NCBI RefSeq assembly: GCF_900116415.1
Contig: NZ_FPAP01000001.1
Span: 992,001 to 1,056,000, forward strand
Direction of reading: 5' to 3'
Length of the DNA stretch: 64,000 bases
Source of the DNA: Chryseobacterium formosense
Lineage (GTDB): Bacteria > Bacteroidota > Bacteroidia > Flavobacteriales > Weeksellaceae
The notes beneath the pieces were generated by a model. It made no database searches. It worked only from the letters and a program-made list of their open reading frames with translations, and had not been told where the DNA came from. Made by a program: the position numbers and the translations under genes. Positions 51,833 through 59,472 of this stretch are shown here, one piece after another. Within the stretch, counting starts at the first letter, position 1. Every line of letters begins with the position of its first letter.

Positions 51833-52486
51833 ATGAAATTTTTTATTGACACTGCTAATTTAGAGCAAATTAAAGAAGCAAAAGACCTTGGAATTTTGGA
51901 CGGTGTTACCACCAACCCATCATTGATGGCAAAAGAAGGAATTCAGGGAGCTGAAGCGATCAAAAATCATTATAAGACAATCTGCGAAATCGTAGACGGA
52001 GATATTTCTGCTGAAGTGCTTTCTACGACTTACGAAGAAATGATCAAAGAAGGAGACGAACTGGCTGCAATTCACCCGAATATCGTTGTGAAAATTCCGA
52101 TGATCAAAGACGGAATTAAAGCGTTGAAATATTTTTCAGATAAAGGTATAAAAACCAACTGTACTTTGATTTTCTCTCCGGGACAGGCGCTTTTAGCGGC
52201 TAAAGCTGGGGCAACTTATGTTTCTCCATTCTTGGGAAGATTAGATGATATTACGACAGATGGTTTAAATTTAATTCAGGAAATCAGATTGATTTTTGAT
52301 AATTATATGTACGAAACTGAAATTTTGGCTGCATCCATCCGTCATTCAATGCACATTATCGACTGTGCTAAAATTGGTGCAGATGTGATCACTTCACCAC
52401 TTCCTCCAATCTTGAGTTTATTGAAGCATCCATTAACAGACAGCGGATTGGCTCAGTTTGTTGCAGATTCTCAGAAATTAGCGTAA
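51833..52486 (+). CDS. transaldolase, small (fructose-6-phosphate aldolase-like) type
   Basis: Pentose-phosphate enzyme of the short TalC/FSA subfamily, 217 residues versus over 300 in classical TalB. N-terminal [34 protein letters not shown] is diagnostic, followed by the Schiff-base lysine in [47 protein letters not shown] and the C-terminal [18 protein letters not shown]. Whether it prefers sedoheptulose or fructose phosphates cannot be told. It ends in a bidirectional terminator. Confidence 0.94.
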   Translation: MKFFIDTANLEQIKEAKDLGILDGVTTNPSLMAKEGIQGAEAIKNHYKTICEIVDGDISAEVLSTTYEEMIKEGDELAAIHPNIVVKIPMIKDGIKALKYFSDKGIKTNCTLIFSPGQALLAAKAGATYVSPFLGRLDDITTDGLNLIQEIRLIFDNYMYETEILAASIRHSMHIIDCAKIGADVITSPLPPILSLLKHPLTDSGLAQFVADSQKLA

Positions 52487-52538
52487 TCATTTGAAATTTG
52501 ATATTCTTCGATTATTAAATTTTAGCTCTACACATAAA

Positions 52539-52567
52539 AAATCCCGGAACAATTCGTTTCGGGATTT
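52539..52567. terminator. bidirectional terminator between transaldolase and doxX genes
   Basis: AAATCCCGGAAC / GTTTCGGGATTT stem with a five-base loop and A/T tails, between converging genes. Confidence 0.85.
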
Positions 52568-52587
52568 AATTTTATATAGGATTTATT

Positions 52588-53019
52588 TTACCAGTCATTG
52601 GCTCTTTTTCTTTTTTCGATCATATAATCGACTGAAATTTTTCCAGCTCCAAAAGCTATGATCATTAAATAAATTGAAAGATAAAGTAAACTTAATTCTC
52701 TTGCATTAAAACCATCGGCTCCATGTTTAACGAAAGCTACAATTGCCATGGTGAAAATTAAAAAACCAGCAGCAACTCTTGTAAACAATCCTAAAATCAG
52801 AAAAATCGAACAAATAAATTCAGAAAAAACGGTTAATCCCAGTGTAATTGTAGGTCCCAAACCCAAAAAATCGAAAGGGTCTTTTCCTAAATTTCCATCA
52901 ATCAGATTCTGAAGTTTAGGATATCCGTGAGAAAGCATTGCAAATCCCACAAACAATCGCACAATAAAAATAATAATATCAAAAATTAATGGATTAGTCT
53001 TTGAATTTACGTAGCTCAT
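52588..53019 (-). CDS. DoxX-family membrane protein
   Basis: A 143-residue four-helix integral membrane protein: IIFIVRLFVGFAMLSHGYPKLQ with the conserved G/R-containing first helix, FSEFICSIFLILGLFTRVAAGF and LSLLYLSIYLMIIAFGAGKISVDYMI. It matches DoxX/TQO small-subunit-like proteins, whose role in quinone-linked oxidation is not established for most members. It lies 67 bases downstream of era on the same strand. Confidence 0.9.
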   Translation of the reverse strand: MSYVNSKTNPLIFDIIIFIVRLFVGFAMLSHGYPKLQNLIDGNLGKDPFDFLGLGPTITLGLTVFSEFICSIFLILGLFTRVAAGFLIFTMAIVAFVKHGADGFNARELSLLYLSIYLMIIAFGAGKISVDYMIEKRKRANDW

Positions 53020-53086
53020 CGATTGAAAATTTAGATTAAAGATAATAAAAATCTTTTAATACAACGATGGATATTGAGTTTTTAGT

Positions 53087-53962
53087 CTATCTATATCCGA
53101 AATTCTTCAAATCTCTGTCGTTTTTTCTCCAGTCTTTTTTTACTTTTACGAAAAGGTTAAGATGAATTTTTTTAGCAAAGAATTTTTCAAGATCAAGTCT
53201 CGCTTCTGTTCCTACTTTTTTGATCGCCTCACCTTTATGACCGATAATGATCCCTTTCTGGGTATCTCTCTCTACATAAATAATAGAATCAATAAAGATA
53301 ATTCCTTCTTTTTCTTTGAACATTTCTGTTACCACTTCTACAGAATACGGAATTTCTTTATCGTAATTTAAAAGTATTTTCTCTCTGATCGCTTCATTTA
53401 CAAAGAAACGTTCAGGTTTATCGGTGTACATATCTTTGTCATAATACGGCGGATTTTCCGGTAACATTGATTTCAGTTTCGGAAGAATAATCTCTGTATT
53501 AAAAGCATTTAAAGCAGAAATCGGAAGAATTTCAGCTTTAGGAATTCTCTCATGCCAATCGGAAACCAGTTTCTCAAGACCTTCCTGATTCGTCTGATCA
53601 ACTTTATTGAGCAGCAATAAAACAGGAACCGGAATTTTATTTAACTTATCAATTAAAAATTCAGAAGGTTCAGCTTTATCAGTTACGTCAACAATAAAAA
53701 GGAAAACGTCTGCATCCTGTAAAGAATCTTTCACAAAATCCATCATTTTTTCCTGCAAACCATATTTTGGGTCTAAAACTCCGGGAGTATCAGAGAATAC
53801 AATCTGTAGATCATCTTCATTATAAATTCCAAAAATTCTATGTCTTGTTGTCTGAGCCTTTTGGGTTACAATAGCCAGCTTCTCACCCATCAGTTGATTG
53901 AGAAGGGTTGATTTTCCGGCATTTGGCTTTCCAACGATATTTACAAATCCTGCTTTATGCAT
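53087..53962 (-). CDS. era: GTPase Era
   Basis: Essential GTPase for 16S rRNA and 30S maturation, 291 residues. G1 GKPNAGKSTLLNQ, G3 SDTPGV, G4 NKVD and the C-terminal KH domain with GHKGEAIKKVGTEARLDLEKFF are all visible. No extra domains. A TAACTTTG box lies upstream at 53996-54003. Confidence 0.97.
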   Translation of the reverse strand: MHKAGFVNIVGKPNAGKSTLLNQLMGEKLAIVTQKAQTTRHRIFGIYNEDDLQIVFSDTPGVLDPKYGLQEKMMDFVKDSLQDADVFLFIVDVTDKAEPSEFLIDKLNKIPVPVLLLLNKVDQTNQEGLEKLVSDWHERIPKAEILPISALNAFNTEIILPKLKSMLPENPPYYDKDMYTDKPERFFVNEAIREKILLNYDKEIPYSVEVVTEMFKEKEGIIFIDSIIYVERDTQKGIIIGHKGEAIKKVGTEARLDLEKFFAKKIHLNLFVKVKKDWRKNDRDLKNFGYR

Positions 53963-53995
53963 ATAAAAAAATTAAATCGTTTTTATTACGATCTG

Positions 53996-54003
53996 CAAAG
54001 TTA
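53996..54003 (-). promoter_or_regulatory. candidate minus-7 box for era
   Basis: TAACTTTG on the minus strand, full consensus, 33 bases before the era ATG. Confidence 0.35.
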
Positions 54004-54090
54004 CTAAAACAAAATTTGGATTTTGGTCTATATTAAAATTAGATGCTTAAAAAAGTCTATTTTTGAAAAATAATTAATCCTGACTTTCTC

Positions 54091-54654
54091 ATGGAAATCG
54101 ATCAGATCATCAATACCATTTTTCCGCTTCCGGAATTATCCAAATTAAATTTAATTCAACATATTTCTGAAGTGAGCTATTCTAAAGGTTTTTGTCTGAT
54201 GAAAGCCAATAAAATCATTCCCCATATTTATTTTCTGAAAAAAGGGATTGTTCGGGCTTATGCATCAACTGAAAACAATGATATTACTTTTTGGTTCGGG
54301 ACTGAAGGAGAACCCGTTGTTTCGATGAAAAGCTATGTGGATGAAAAACCTGGTTACGAAAGCATTGAGCTTTTGGAAGATTGTGATTTTTATGTTTTGG
54401 AAACCGAAAAATTAAAGACTCTTTTTAATGAAGATATTCATATTGCGAACTGGGGAAGAAAATTTGCAGAAAGAGAGCTTGTGAAAACAGAAGAATTGAT
54501 CATTTCCAGGCAGTATAAAACGGCTTTAGAGCGATATAAAGATTTGATAAAAGAAAAACCTTATTTGCTTCAAAGAGTTCAGCTGGGGCATATTGCTTCT
54601 TATTTAGGAATTACACAGGTGAGTTTGAGCAGGATTCGCTCGGAAATTAGGTGA
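54091..54654 (+). CDS. Crp/Fnr-family transcriptional regulator
   Basis: A 187-residue protein with a cNMP-binding-like domain (about 20-120: MKANKIIPHIYFLKKGIVRAYAS, SIELLEDCDFYVLET) and a helix-turn-helix near the C-terminus (GHIASYLGITQVSLSRIRSEI). The Fnr iron-sulfur cysteines and an obvious cAMP pocket (RxS) are missing, so it belongs to the broad Bacteroidota Crp-like group with unknown ligand. Its target operon is unknown; the SMR exporter gene follows after a repeat. Confidence 0.9.
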   Translation: MEIDQIINTIFPLPELSKLNLIQHISEVSYSKGFCLMKANKIIPHIYFLKKGIVRAYASTENNDITFWFGTEGEPVVSMKSYVDEKPGYESIELLEDCDFYVLETEKLKTLFNEDIHIANWGRKFAERELVKTEELIISRQYKTALERYKDLIKEKPYLLQRVQLGHIASYLGITQVSLSRIRSEIR

Positions 54655-54670
54655 TTTCAAAATTTCAAGT

Positions 54671-54737
54671 TCTCGCAGATTCTGCTGATTAAGCAGATTT
54701 TTTCCAATCAGCGTTATCTGCTAAATCTGCGAGAGTT
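54671..54737. repeat. interspersed inverted repeat (TCTGCGAGA type)
   Basis: Outer arms TCTCGCAGATT (54671-54681) and AAATCTGCGAGA (54723-54734) enclose CTGCT / AGCAG and AATCAGCG and TATCTGCT units. It can fold into a nested stem. Similar sequences are common in flavobacterial intergenic regions, as far as I recall. It lies between the Crp/Fnr and SMR genes. Confidence 0.6.
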
Positions 54738-54832
54738 TTCTTATTAAAATTCAACAATAAATCTTTTTTTAACATTTGTAAAATTTTAATTCGGTAGAAA
54801 ATCTCAATTTTGCGGCATAAAATTATGTATTA

Positions 54833-55159
54833 ATGAACTGGATTATTTTAATCATTGCAGGATTATTTGAGGTGGCTTTTGCATCATGCCTAGGAAAAGT
54901 AAAGGAAACCACAGGAAATGAAATGTATTGGTGGTTTGGTGGTTTTTTGGTTTGCCTTACTGTTTCGATGCTTTTACTCATCAAAGCCACAGAAACTTTG
55001 CCGATAGGAACCGCTTATGCAGTGTGGACTGGAATTGGGGCAGTTGGAACTGCTTTGGTAGGAATATTTATATTTAAAGATCCTGCAAGTTTTTGGAGAG
55101 TATTTTTTATCTGTACTCTGATTGGTTCTGTAATTGGTTTGAAAGCAGTTTCTCATTAA
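54833..55159 (+). CDS. small multidrug resistance (SMR) exporter, SugE/Gdx-like
   Basis: A 108-residue four-helix proton-coupled exporter. The essential Glu is in GLFEVAFASCLGK (Glu13), and helix 3 has the Gdx/SugE-type IGTAYAVWTGIGAVG. The latter branch exports guanidinium; the EmrE branch exports quaternary cations. The sequence favours Gdx/SugE, but no guanidine riboswitch was seen upstream. Confidence 0.9.
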   Translation: MNWIILIIAGLFEVAFASCLGKVKETTGNEMYWWFGGFLVCLTVSMLLLIKATETLPIGTAYAVWTGIGAVGTALVGIFIFKDPASFWRVFFICTLIGSVIGLKAVSH

Positions 55160-55197
55160 TTTTAGACCATTATTTCTTATATTTGGGAAAAATATTT

Positions 55198-55902
55198 ATG
55201 AAGACAAAATTATTTTTTCTTTTAATCACATGTTCTTTATTTGGTCAGAATGCTGAGCTTTTAAATAATAACTGGTATGTTTCTCAGATTGTAACGAACG
55301 GCCAGACAACAAATGCAGTTTCTCTGCCTTCACCTTTGGGATCATCTAAATTTACATTAAGCGGATCTGATTATGTATTTATTTCTTATTATTTTAATAC
55401 GGCAGGAAATAATGTAATCTTCTCATCATCGCAAAACAGCTTTACTAAAAATCAGGGTTCATGTACATTAGCACAATATGTTGGAGTAAATCAAGATGCA
55501 GTTAGAGATTTTGATCAGAAACATTGTGATTTTTACGTGAGTTATATTCCTGTTGGAACTATTTTTAATTATCAAATTATTAATAATGGAAGCTCAAAAA
55601 TACTTGCAATAACCAATGCAACTACTGGTAATATAATTTATTATAATAATTCAATTTTGGGTACTAAGGAAAATGCTTTGAAGAAAACATTTAGAATCTA
55701 TCCAAATCCTTCGAGTGACTTTTTGATTGTAGAAAATATTGATAAAAATTTAAAGGTGAAAATTTATGATGTATCAGGTAAAATAATTTATGAGACTTTA
55801 TCATCCGGTAAAGCATTAAAAATTAATACTGAAAATTTTCAAAAAGGTCAATATATTTTAAGTATAGAAAATTCCAAATCTGAATTTTTCATAAAGAGTT
55901 AA
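55198..55902 (+). CDS. type IX secretion cargo protein with C-terminal sorting domain
   Basis: Secreted protein of unknown catalytic function, 234 residues from ATG 55198 (MKTKLFFLLITCSLFGQ signal peptide). A start at 55093 would overlap the SMR gene and lacks a signal peptide. The middle (25-160) is a beta-rich domain without recognised motifs (SKFTLSGSDYVFISYYFNTAG). The end carries the type A sorting domain: RIYPNPSSDFLIVEN, VKIYDVSGKIIYE, KGQYILSIEN. It would be exported and anchored by the PorQ-containing machine. It is followed by a bidirectional terminator. Confidence 0.82.
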   Translation: MKTKLFFLLITCSLFGQNAELLNNNWYVSQIVTNGQTTNAVSLPSPLGSSKFTLSGSDYVFISYYFNTAGNNVIFSSSQNSFTKNQGSCTLAQYVGVNQDAVRDFDQKHCDFYVSYIPVGTIFNYQIINNGSSKILAITNATTGNIIYYNNSILGTKENALKKTFRIYPNPSSDFLIVENIDKNLKVKIYDVSGKIIYETLSSGKALKINTENFQKGQYILSIENSKSEFFIKS

Positions 55903-55918
55903 ACCTCAATTTTATAAA

Positions 55919-55953
55919 CAAAAACGGCTTCAAATTCTGAAGCCGTTTTTTAT
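55919..55953. terminator. bidirectional terminator between cargo gene and methyltransferase
   Basis: Twelve-base stem AAAACGGCTTCA / TGAAGCCGTTTT with a five-base loop and homopolymer tails, between converging genes. Confidence 0.88.
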
Positions 55954-56717
55954 TTCTTTAAAACAATCGGTAAAATTTCGTTGTGTCTTAAACCGTATTT
56001 TTTTATTTCAGCATCGGAGAACTCCTGCGAATAAAAATTAGCCTGAGCTTGGAAACCAGCTGCCTCAAGACGATCAAAATAATCCATCCCATACCATCGA
56101 ACATGGTCGTACTGACCGAAATGTTTCTGACGTTCTTTCGGATCTGTAATGGTAAAATCTTCATAAGTTTTCTCCAGAGAATTTTTCATCGGAACCTGTA
56201 AAATTCCCCAACCGCCCGGTTTCATTACTCTGTATAGTTCACTCATTGCTTTTGCATCATCTTCAATATGTTCCAGAACATGGTTGCAGAAAATAATATC
56301 AAAAGAATTATCTTCAAATGGCAGATTCAAGATATCCGCTTTCACATCAACAATAGGCGAGTACAAATCTGCAGAAATGTAATTCAGGTTGCTCATCCTT
56401 TTGAATTTTCTCAAAAATTCCTGTTCGGGAGCAATATGAAGAACTTTATAATTCTTGATGAAAAAATCGGTTTCATTCTGAAGATAAAGATACATTTGAC
56501 GGTGTCTTTCAAGACTTAAAGTTCCAGGAGAAAGTGCATTTTCTCGCTGCTTTCCGTATCCATAAGGAAGAAATTTCCTGTAAGATCTTCCGTCAATCGG
56601 ATCAAAAAACTGATCTCCTTTAAAAAACTGGTATATAATCGGCCGCGCCCAAATGCTCATTTTAATCAACATCGGACGTGGAATTTTATTTAATAAAAAC
56701 TTAGTCAGCTTTTTCAT
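55950..56717 (-). CDS. SAM-dependent class I methyltransferase
   Basis: A 255-residue protein of the Methyltransf_11 type: N-terminal basic, helical region; core from about residue 90 with KVLHIAPEQ, ISADLYSPIVDVKADILNLPFED and DIIFCNHVLEHIEDDAKAMSELYRVMKPGGWGILQVP, the usual motifs I to VI. The acceptor is unknown. Its start touches the map stop, so the genes are coupled. Confidence 0.85.
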   Translation of the reverse strand: MKKLTKFLLNKIPRPMLIKMSIWARPIIYQFFKGDQFFDPIDGRSYRKFLPYGYGKQRENALSPGTLSLERHRQMYLYLQNETDFFIKNYKVLHIAPEQEFLRKFKRMSNLNYISADLYSPIVDVKADILNLPFEDNSFDIIFCNHVLEHIEDDAKAMSELYRVMKPGGWGILQVPMKNSLEKTYEDFTITDPKERQKHFGQYDHVRWYGMDYFDRLEAAGFQAQANFYSQEFSDAEIKKYGLRHNEILPIVLKK

Positions 56718-57526
56718 TAAAAATCCAGTTGAAATGGCTTTTCTTCATCACTTACGATTCCTAAAGCCTCATAAATGTAATCAAAAGTAGACAGCAAAAC
56801 GGGTTTACCATTAATTACACAAACATCATGCTCGAAATGTGCAGAAGGCTGATTATCAAGTGTTGTAACCGTCCAACCATCATTATGGAATTTCACTTTT
56901 TCTGTACCAAGGTTAATCATCGGTTCGATAGCGATTGCCAAACCGTCTTTGATCACTTTTCCACTTCCCTGTCTTCCGTAATTCGGCACTTGTGGATCTT
57001 CGTGCATTTTCTTTCCTAAACCATGGCCAACAAGCTCTTTTACAACTCCGTAACCTTCTTTCTCACAGTGATTCTGAATGGCATAGGAAATATCTCCGAT
57101 ACGCTTTCCTCTTACACATTGCTCGATACCTTTATAAAGAGATTCTTTGGCTACTTTAAGCAGTTTTTTAGTTTCCGGTTTTACTTCACCGATTTCGAAA
57201 GTATAGGCGTGATCTCCTACGTAACCGTTAAGAATTGCACCACAGTCCACAGAAAGAATATCACCTTCCTTAATCTCTTCCTTATTCGGAAAACCATGAA
57301 CAACTTGTTCGTTTGGTGAAATACAAAGAGAATTCGGGAAACCACCGTATCCTAAAAATGCAGGTTCAGCACCATGATCTTTTATAAAATCGTGTGCTAA
57401 TTTATCTAAATGTAAAGTAGTGATTCCGGGTTTGATTTCTTTCGCCAACATTCCTAATGTTCTGGAAACCAATCTCGCACTTTCTTTCATAAGACGAAGC
57501 TCGTCTATCGTTTTTAAATGAATCAT
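56717..57526 (-). CDS. map: methionine aminopeptidase, type I
   Basis: Removes N-terminal Met from new proteins. The 269 residues carry the two-metal site: Asp residues in LSVDCGAILNGYVGDHAYTF, His in LVGHGLGKKMHED, Glu in AIEPMIN and Glu in AHFEHDVCV, in the order D-D-H-E-E. There is no N-terminal extension. The gene is located downstream of the four-helix-bundle gene and its repeats; its stop meets the methyltransferase start. Confidence 0.96.
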   Translation of the reverse strand: MIHLKTIDELRLMKESARLVSRTLGMLAKEIKPGITTLHLDKLAHDFIKDHGAEPAFLGYGGFPNSLCISPNEQVVHGFPNKEEIKEGDILSVDCGAILNGYVGDHAYTFEIGEVKPETKKLLKVAKESLYKGIEQCVRGKRIGDISYAIQNHCEKEGYGVVKELVGHGLGKKMHEDPQVPNYGRQGSGKVIKDGLAIAIEPMINLGTEKVKFHNDGWTVTTLDNQPSAHFEHDVCVINGKPVLLSTFDYIYEALGIVSDEEKPFQLDF

Positions 57527-57533
57527 TATTTTT

Positions 57534-57589
57534 ATGAAGAACCAAGAAACAAGTAAAAAGAAACTTTTTTCTAACTTTTGGTTCTATTT
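57534..57589 (-). repeat. flanking repeat 1 of four-helix-bundle gene
   Basis: Block AAGAAACAAGTAAAAAGAAAC at 57544-57564 matches, in inverted orientation and with a 7-base indel, the block at 57991-58018. A hairpin AGAACCAA / TTGGTTCT (57538-57545, 57578-57585) surrounds it. Confidence 0.6.
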
Positions 57590-57955
57590 TTAATTTATAT
57601 TATTGTCTTTATCTTTCGTATTATTTAAAATACTTCCAAAAATATTCTTTAGTTCGAAACTTTCTTGCAAGAGTGTATCTAATTCTGAAGATTCAAAATC
57701 GCTAAGTGATTTTATAATTCTCAGCCAATAATTCGTTTCTCTTGTTTCCCTTAAAGATATTCTTATTTTATTTCTAAAATCTTTTAAAGAAGAACCAGCT
57801 TGTGATTCTTCATAATTTGCTTCAAGTGAAGTTGCTGACTTACATATTTGAAATCTTATCACTTTATATTCAGGATAATTGGGAAGATTTCTTAAAAATT
57901 TTATACAATCAACTCCAAACTTAAAAGTTCTTTCAAGTAAATCATTTTTTTTCAT
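57590..57955 (-). CDS. four-helix-bundle protein (23S rRNA intervening-sequence type)
   Basis: A 121-residue protein of the S23/IVP-type four-helix bundle family, often encoded inside rRNA intervening sequences or in intergenic places; function unknown. The helices are visible as LLERTFKFGVDCIKFLRNLP, VIRFQICKSATSLEANYEESQ, DFRNKIRISLRETRETNYWLRII and LDTLLQESFELKNIFGSIL, with the family's SxSxxANYxE and ETxYWL motifs. It lies in a run of minus-strand genes between the HAD gene and map, flanked by its own repeats. Confidence 0.9.
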   Translation of the reverse strand: MKKNDLLERTFKFGVDCIKFLRNLPNYPEYKVIRFQICKSATSLEANYEESQAGSSLKDFRNKIRISLRETRETNYWLRIIKSLSDFESSELDTLLQESFELKNIFGSILNNTKDKDNNIN

Positions 57956-57959
57956 CAGG

Positions 57960-57987
57960 TTTGAGTTTTGATTTTTGCGAACTCAAA
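57960..57987 (-). repeat. hairpin upstream of four-helix-bundle gene
   Basis: TTTGAGTT / AACTCAAA inverted repeat with a twelve-base loop, directly upstream of its ATG and next to flanking repeat 2. Confidence 0.45.
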
Positions 57988-57990
57988 TTT

Positions 57991-58018
57991 GTGTCTTTTT
58001 ACTTTTATCTTGTTTCTT
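57991..58018 (-). repeat. flanking repeat 2 of four-helix-bundle gene
   Basis: Read on the minus strand AAGAAACAAG, ATAAAAG, TAAAAAGACAC, the inverted partner of 57544-57564. It ends at the stop codon of the HAD gene. Confidence 0.6.
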
Positions 58019-58449
58019 TACCAAAACAAGCCTTTTTTCTTCTCTTTTTTTAATTTTGAATAAGGTAAAACCTCTCTACCCTCGACACGGAATTCAATTC
58101 TTTCGTTGATGATATTGTAGATTTCACCCCAACCCGGAAAACCGCCTAAATTTCTGTCATCAATAAACCAGTCTGCATCTAATTTTCTTGACTGTGTTTC
58201 AGAATCAAAAACTTCTCCTTCGAAACTTGAATTAATGGCATAGAACTCAATACCATTCTGTCTGCAGAATTCTACAGCCTCATCCAAGGTTTTTCCGTGT
58301 CTGTACGTCCAAAGTATCAATCTAAAACCTTGAGCCTGAAGTTTTTTAAGGGTTTCGAAAGCGAAAATTTTAGCTTTTCCGATCGCCGGATAAGCATCAT
58401 CTACGATCGTTCCGTCAAAATCAACAGCAATTTTCTTATTGTTTAACAT
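58018..58449 (-). CDS. HAD-like phosphatase (BT0820 type)
   Basis: A 143-residue haloacid-dehalogenase-superfamily hydrolase: motif I VDFDGTIVDD (9-17), motif II region LILWTYRHGK and motif IV ADWFIDDRNLGG. It is short and without a separate cap, like the small HAD phosphatases of Bacteroidota. The substrate is unknown. Its stop adjoins flanking repeat 2 of the four-helix-bundle cassette. Confidence 0.88.
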   Translation of the reverse strand: MLNNKKIAVDFDGTIVDDAYPAIGKAKIFAFETLKKLQAQGFRLILWTYRHGKTLDEAVEFCRQNGIEFYAINSSFEGEVFDSETQSRKLDADWFIDDRNLGGFPGWGEIYNIINERIEFRVEGREVLPYSKLKKEKKKGLFW

Positions 58450-58534
58450 TTTGTTGCGTTTTTAGCTGGGCAAAGATACTAAAAAAAATGAGTGAGAAAT
58501 TCCATTTTCTTGCACTGATTAGCTATAACATTTA

Positions 58535-59359
58535 TTAAGGATAATGAACTATTCTATCTAACTCAAGAGGATTATTATATTTTTTAATCAGTTTTTTTTG
58601 AATTTCTGTTGATGAACGTAAATTTTCTTTTGTTAATTTGATACCATTATCGAGTAATATTTCTTCAGTTTGCGACCAGTCTACTCTTCCGTTTTTAAGA
58701 TAGGCAAATGGATCATTATAATATGAAAGTTTATATTTCAAATATTCTTTATCTTGTAGAAATAAGTTTTTCTTAAGCATTCTGCTCAGTAAATCTATTT
58801 GATTTGTCGTACTGTAAGATTCAGACTTTATTAATTCGAAACTAAAATTATTTTTATCATCTGCAAGTTCAACAATCAATCCTGGTAAACCTCTAAACTT
58901 ATGAGGTCCTTCCTGAAACGGAATTTCTGTAGTAAACCATGCAATCCAGTTTCTTCCTCCAAATGTTGTTGTTGCTTTTTGTAGAGAAAGATTTTGTGAT
59001 ATTTTCTTTTCAGATAATAATATCCATTTCTGATTTGGTTCAGATTCTTGTTTAATAATATCCCAACCTAAAAATTCGTATCGATCATATTTTTGACTAT
59101 TCACTTCATGCACAATAAAATCATTTAGCTTTGGCGCAGGAAATCCATTTGGAAGCTGAAGTTTTTTTATAGAATCTGAAATAAATAAATCTCGTCCGTA
59201 GTATAATATTTTATCCGGATTAATATCTAAGTGGAAAATATCTTTTGTGAAAACATTTTCTGTAGAATCTCTTTTAGTATTTACTTCATATATAAAGCGG
59301 TATGTTTGTGCTTTTGCAAATCCAACAACTAAAAGAACAAAATAAAGTAATTTTTCCAT
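58535..59359 (-). CDS. GLPGLI-family secreted protein
   Basis: A 274-residue protein with signal peptide MEKLLYFVLLVVGFAKAQ and the family's diagnostic block FRGLPGLIVELADDKNNFSFEL near residue 165, preceded by the usual NWIAWFTTEIPFQEGPHKF segment. GLPGLI proteins are widespread in Bacteroidota, probably periplasmic, with no known function. It has its own promoter upstream. Confidence 0.9.
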   Translation of the reverse strand: MEKLLYFVLLVVGFAKAQTYRFIYEVNTKRDSTENVFTKDIFHLDINPDKILYYGRDLFISDSIKKLQLPNGFPAPKLNDFIVHEVNSQKYDRYEFLGWDIIKQESEPNQKWILLSEKKISQNLSLQKATTTFGGRNWIAWFTTEIPFQEGPHKFRGLPGLIVELADDKNNFSFELIKSESYSTTNQIDLLSRMLKKNLFLQDKEYLKYKLSYYNDPFAYLKNGRVDWSQTEEILLDNGIKLTKENLRSSTEIQKKLIKKYNNPLELDRIVHYP

Positions 59360-59374
59360 AATTTATTTTTAGAC

Positions 59375-59403
59375 AAATTTATAAATTATATAGAACTATG
59401 CAA
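59375..59403 (-). promoter_or_regulatory. promoter of GLPGLI gene
   Basis: On the minus strand TTG (plus 59401-59403), 18-base spacer and TAAATTTG (plus 59375-59382), 15 bases before the ATG. Confidence 0.5.
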
Positions 59404-59420
59404 TACAAATTACTGTTTAA

Positions 59421-59449
59421 TAAAAAAAGCACTAAAATATTTAGTGCTT
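59421..59449 (-). terminator. terminator of acyl-ACP desaturase gene
   Basis: Ten-base stem AAGCACTAAA / TTTAGTGCTT with a three-base loop and a T run on the minus strand, 24 bases after the desaturase stop. Confidence 0.85.
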
Positions 59450-59472
59450 ATCAATTAAAATTTATAATCTTT

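Noticed and set aside
54655..54832. Guanidine riboswitch upstream of the SMR/Gdx-like gene
   Set aside because: The interval contains a repeat but no ACGR hairpin pair or other guanidine motif that I recognise.
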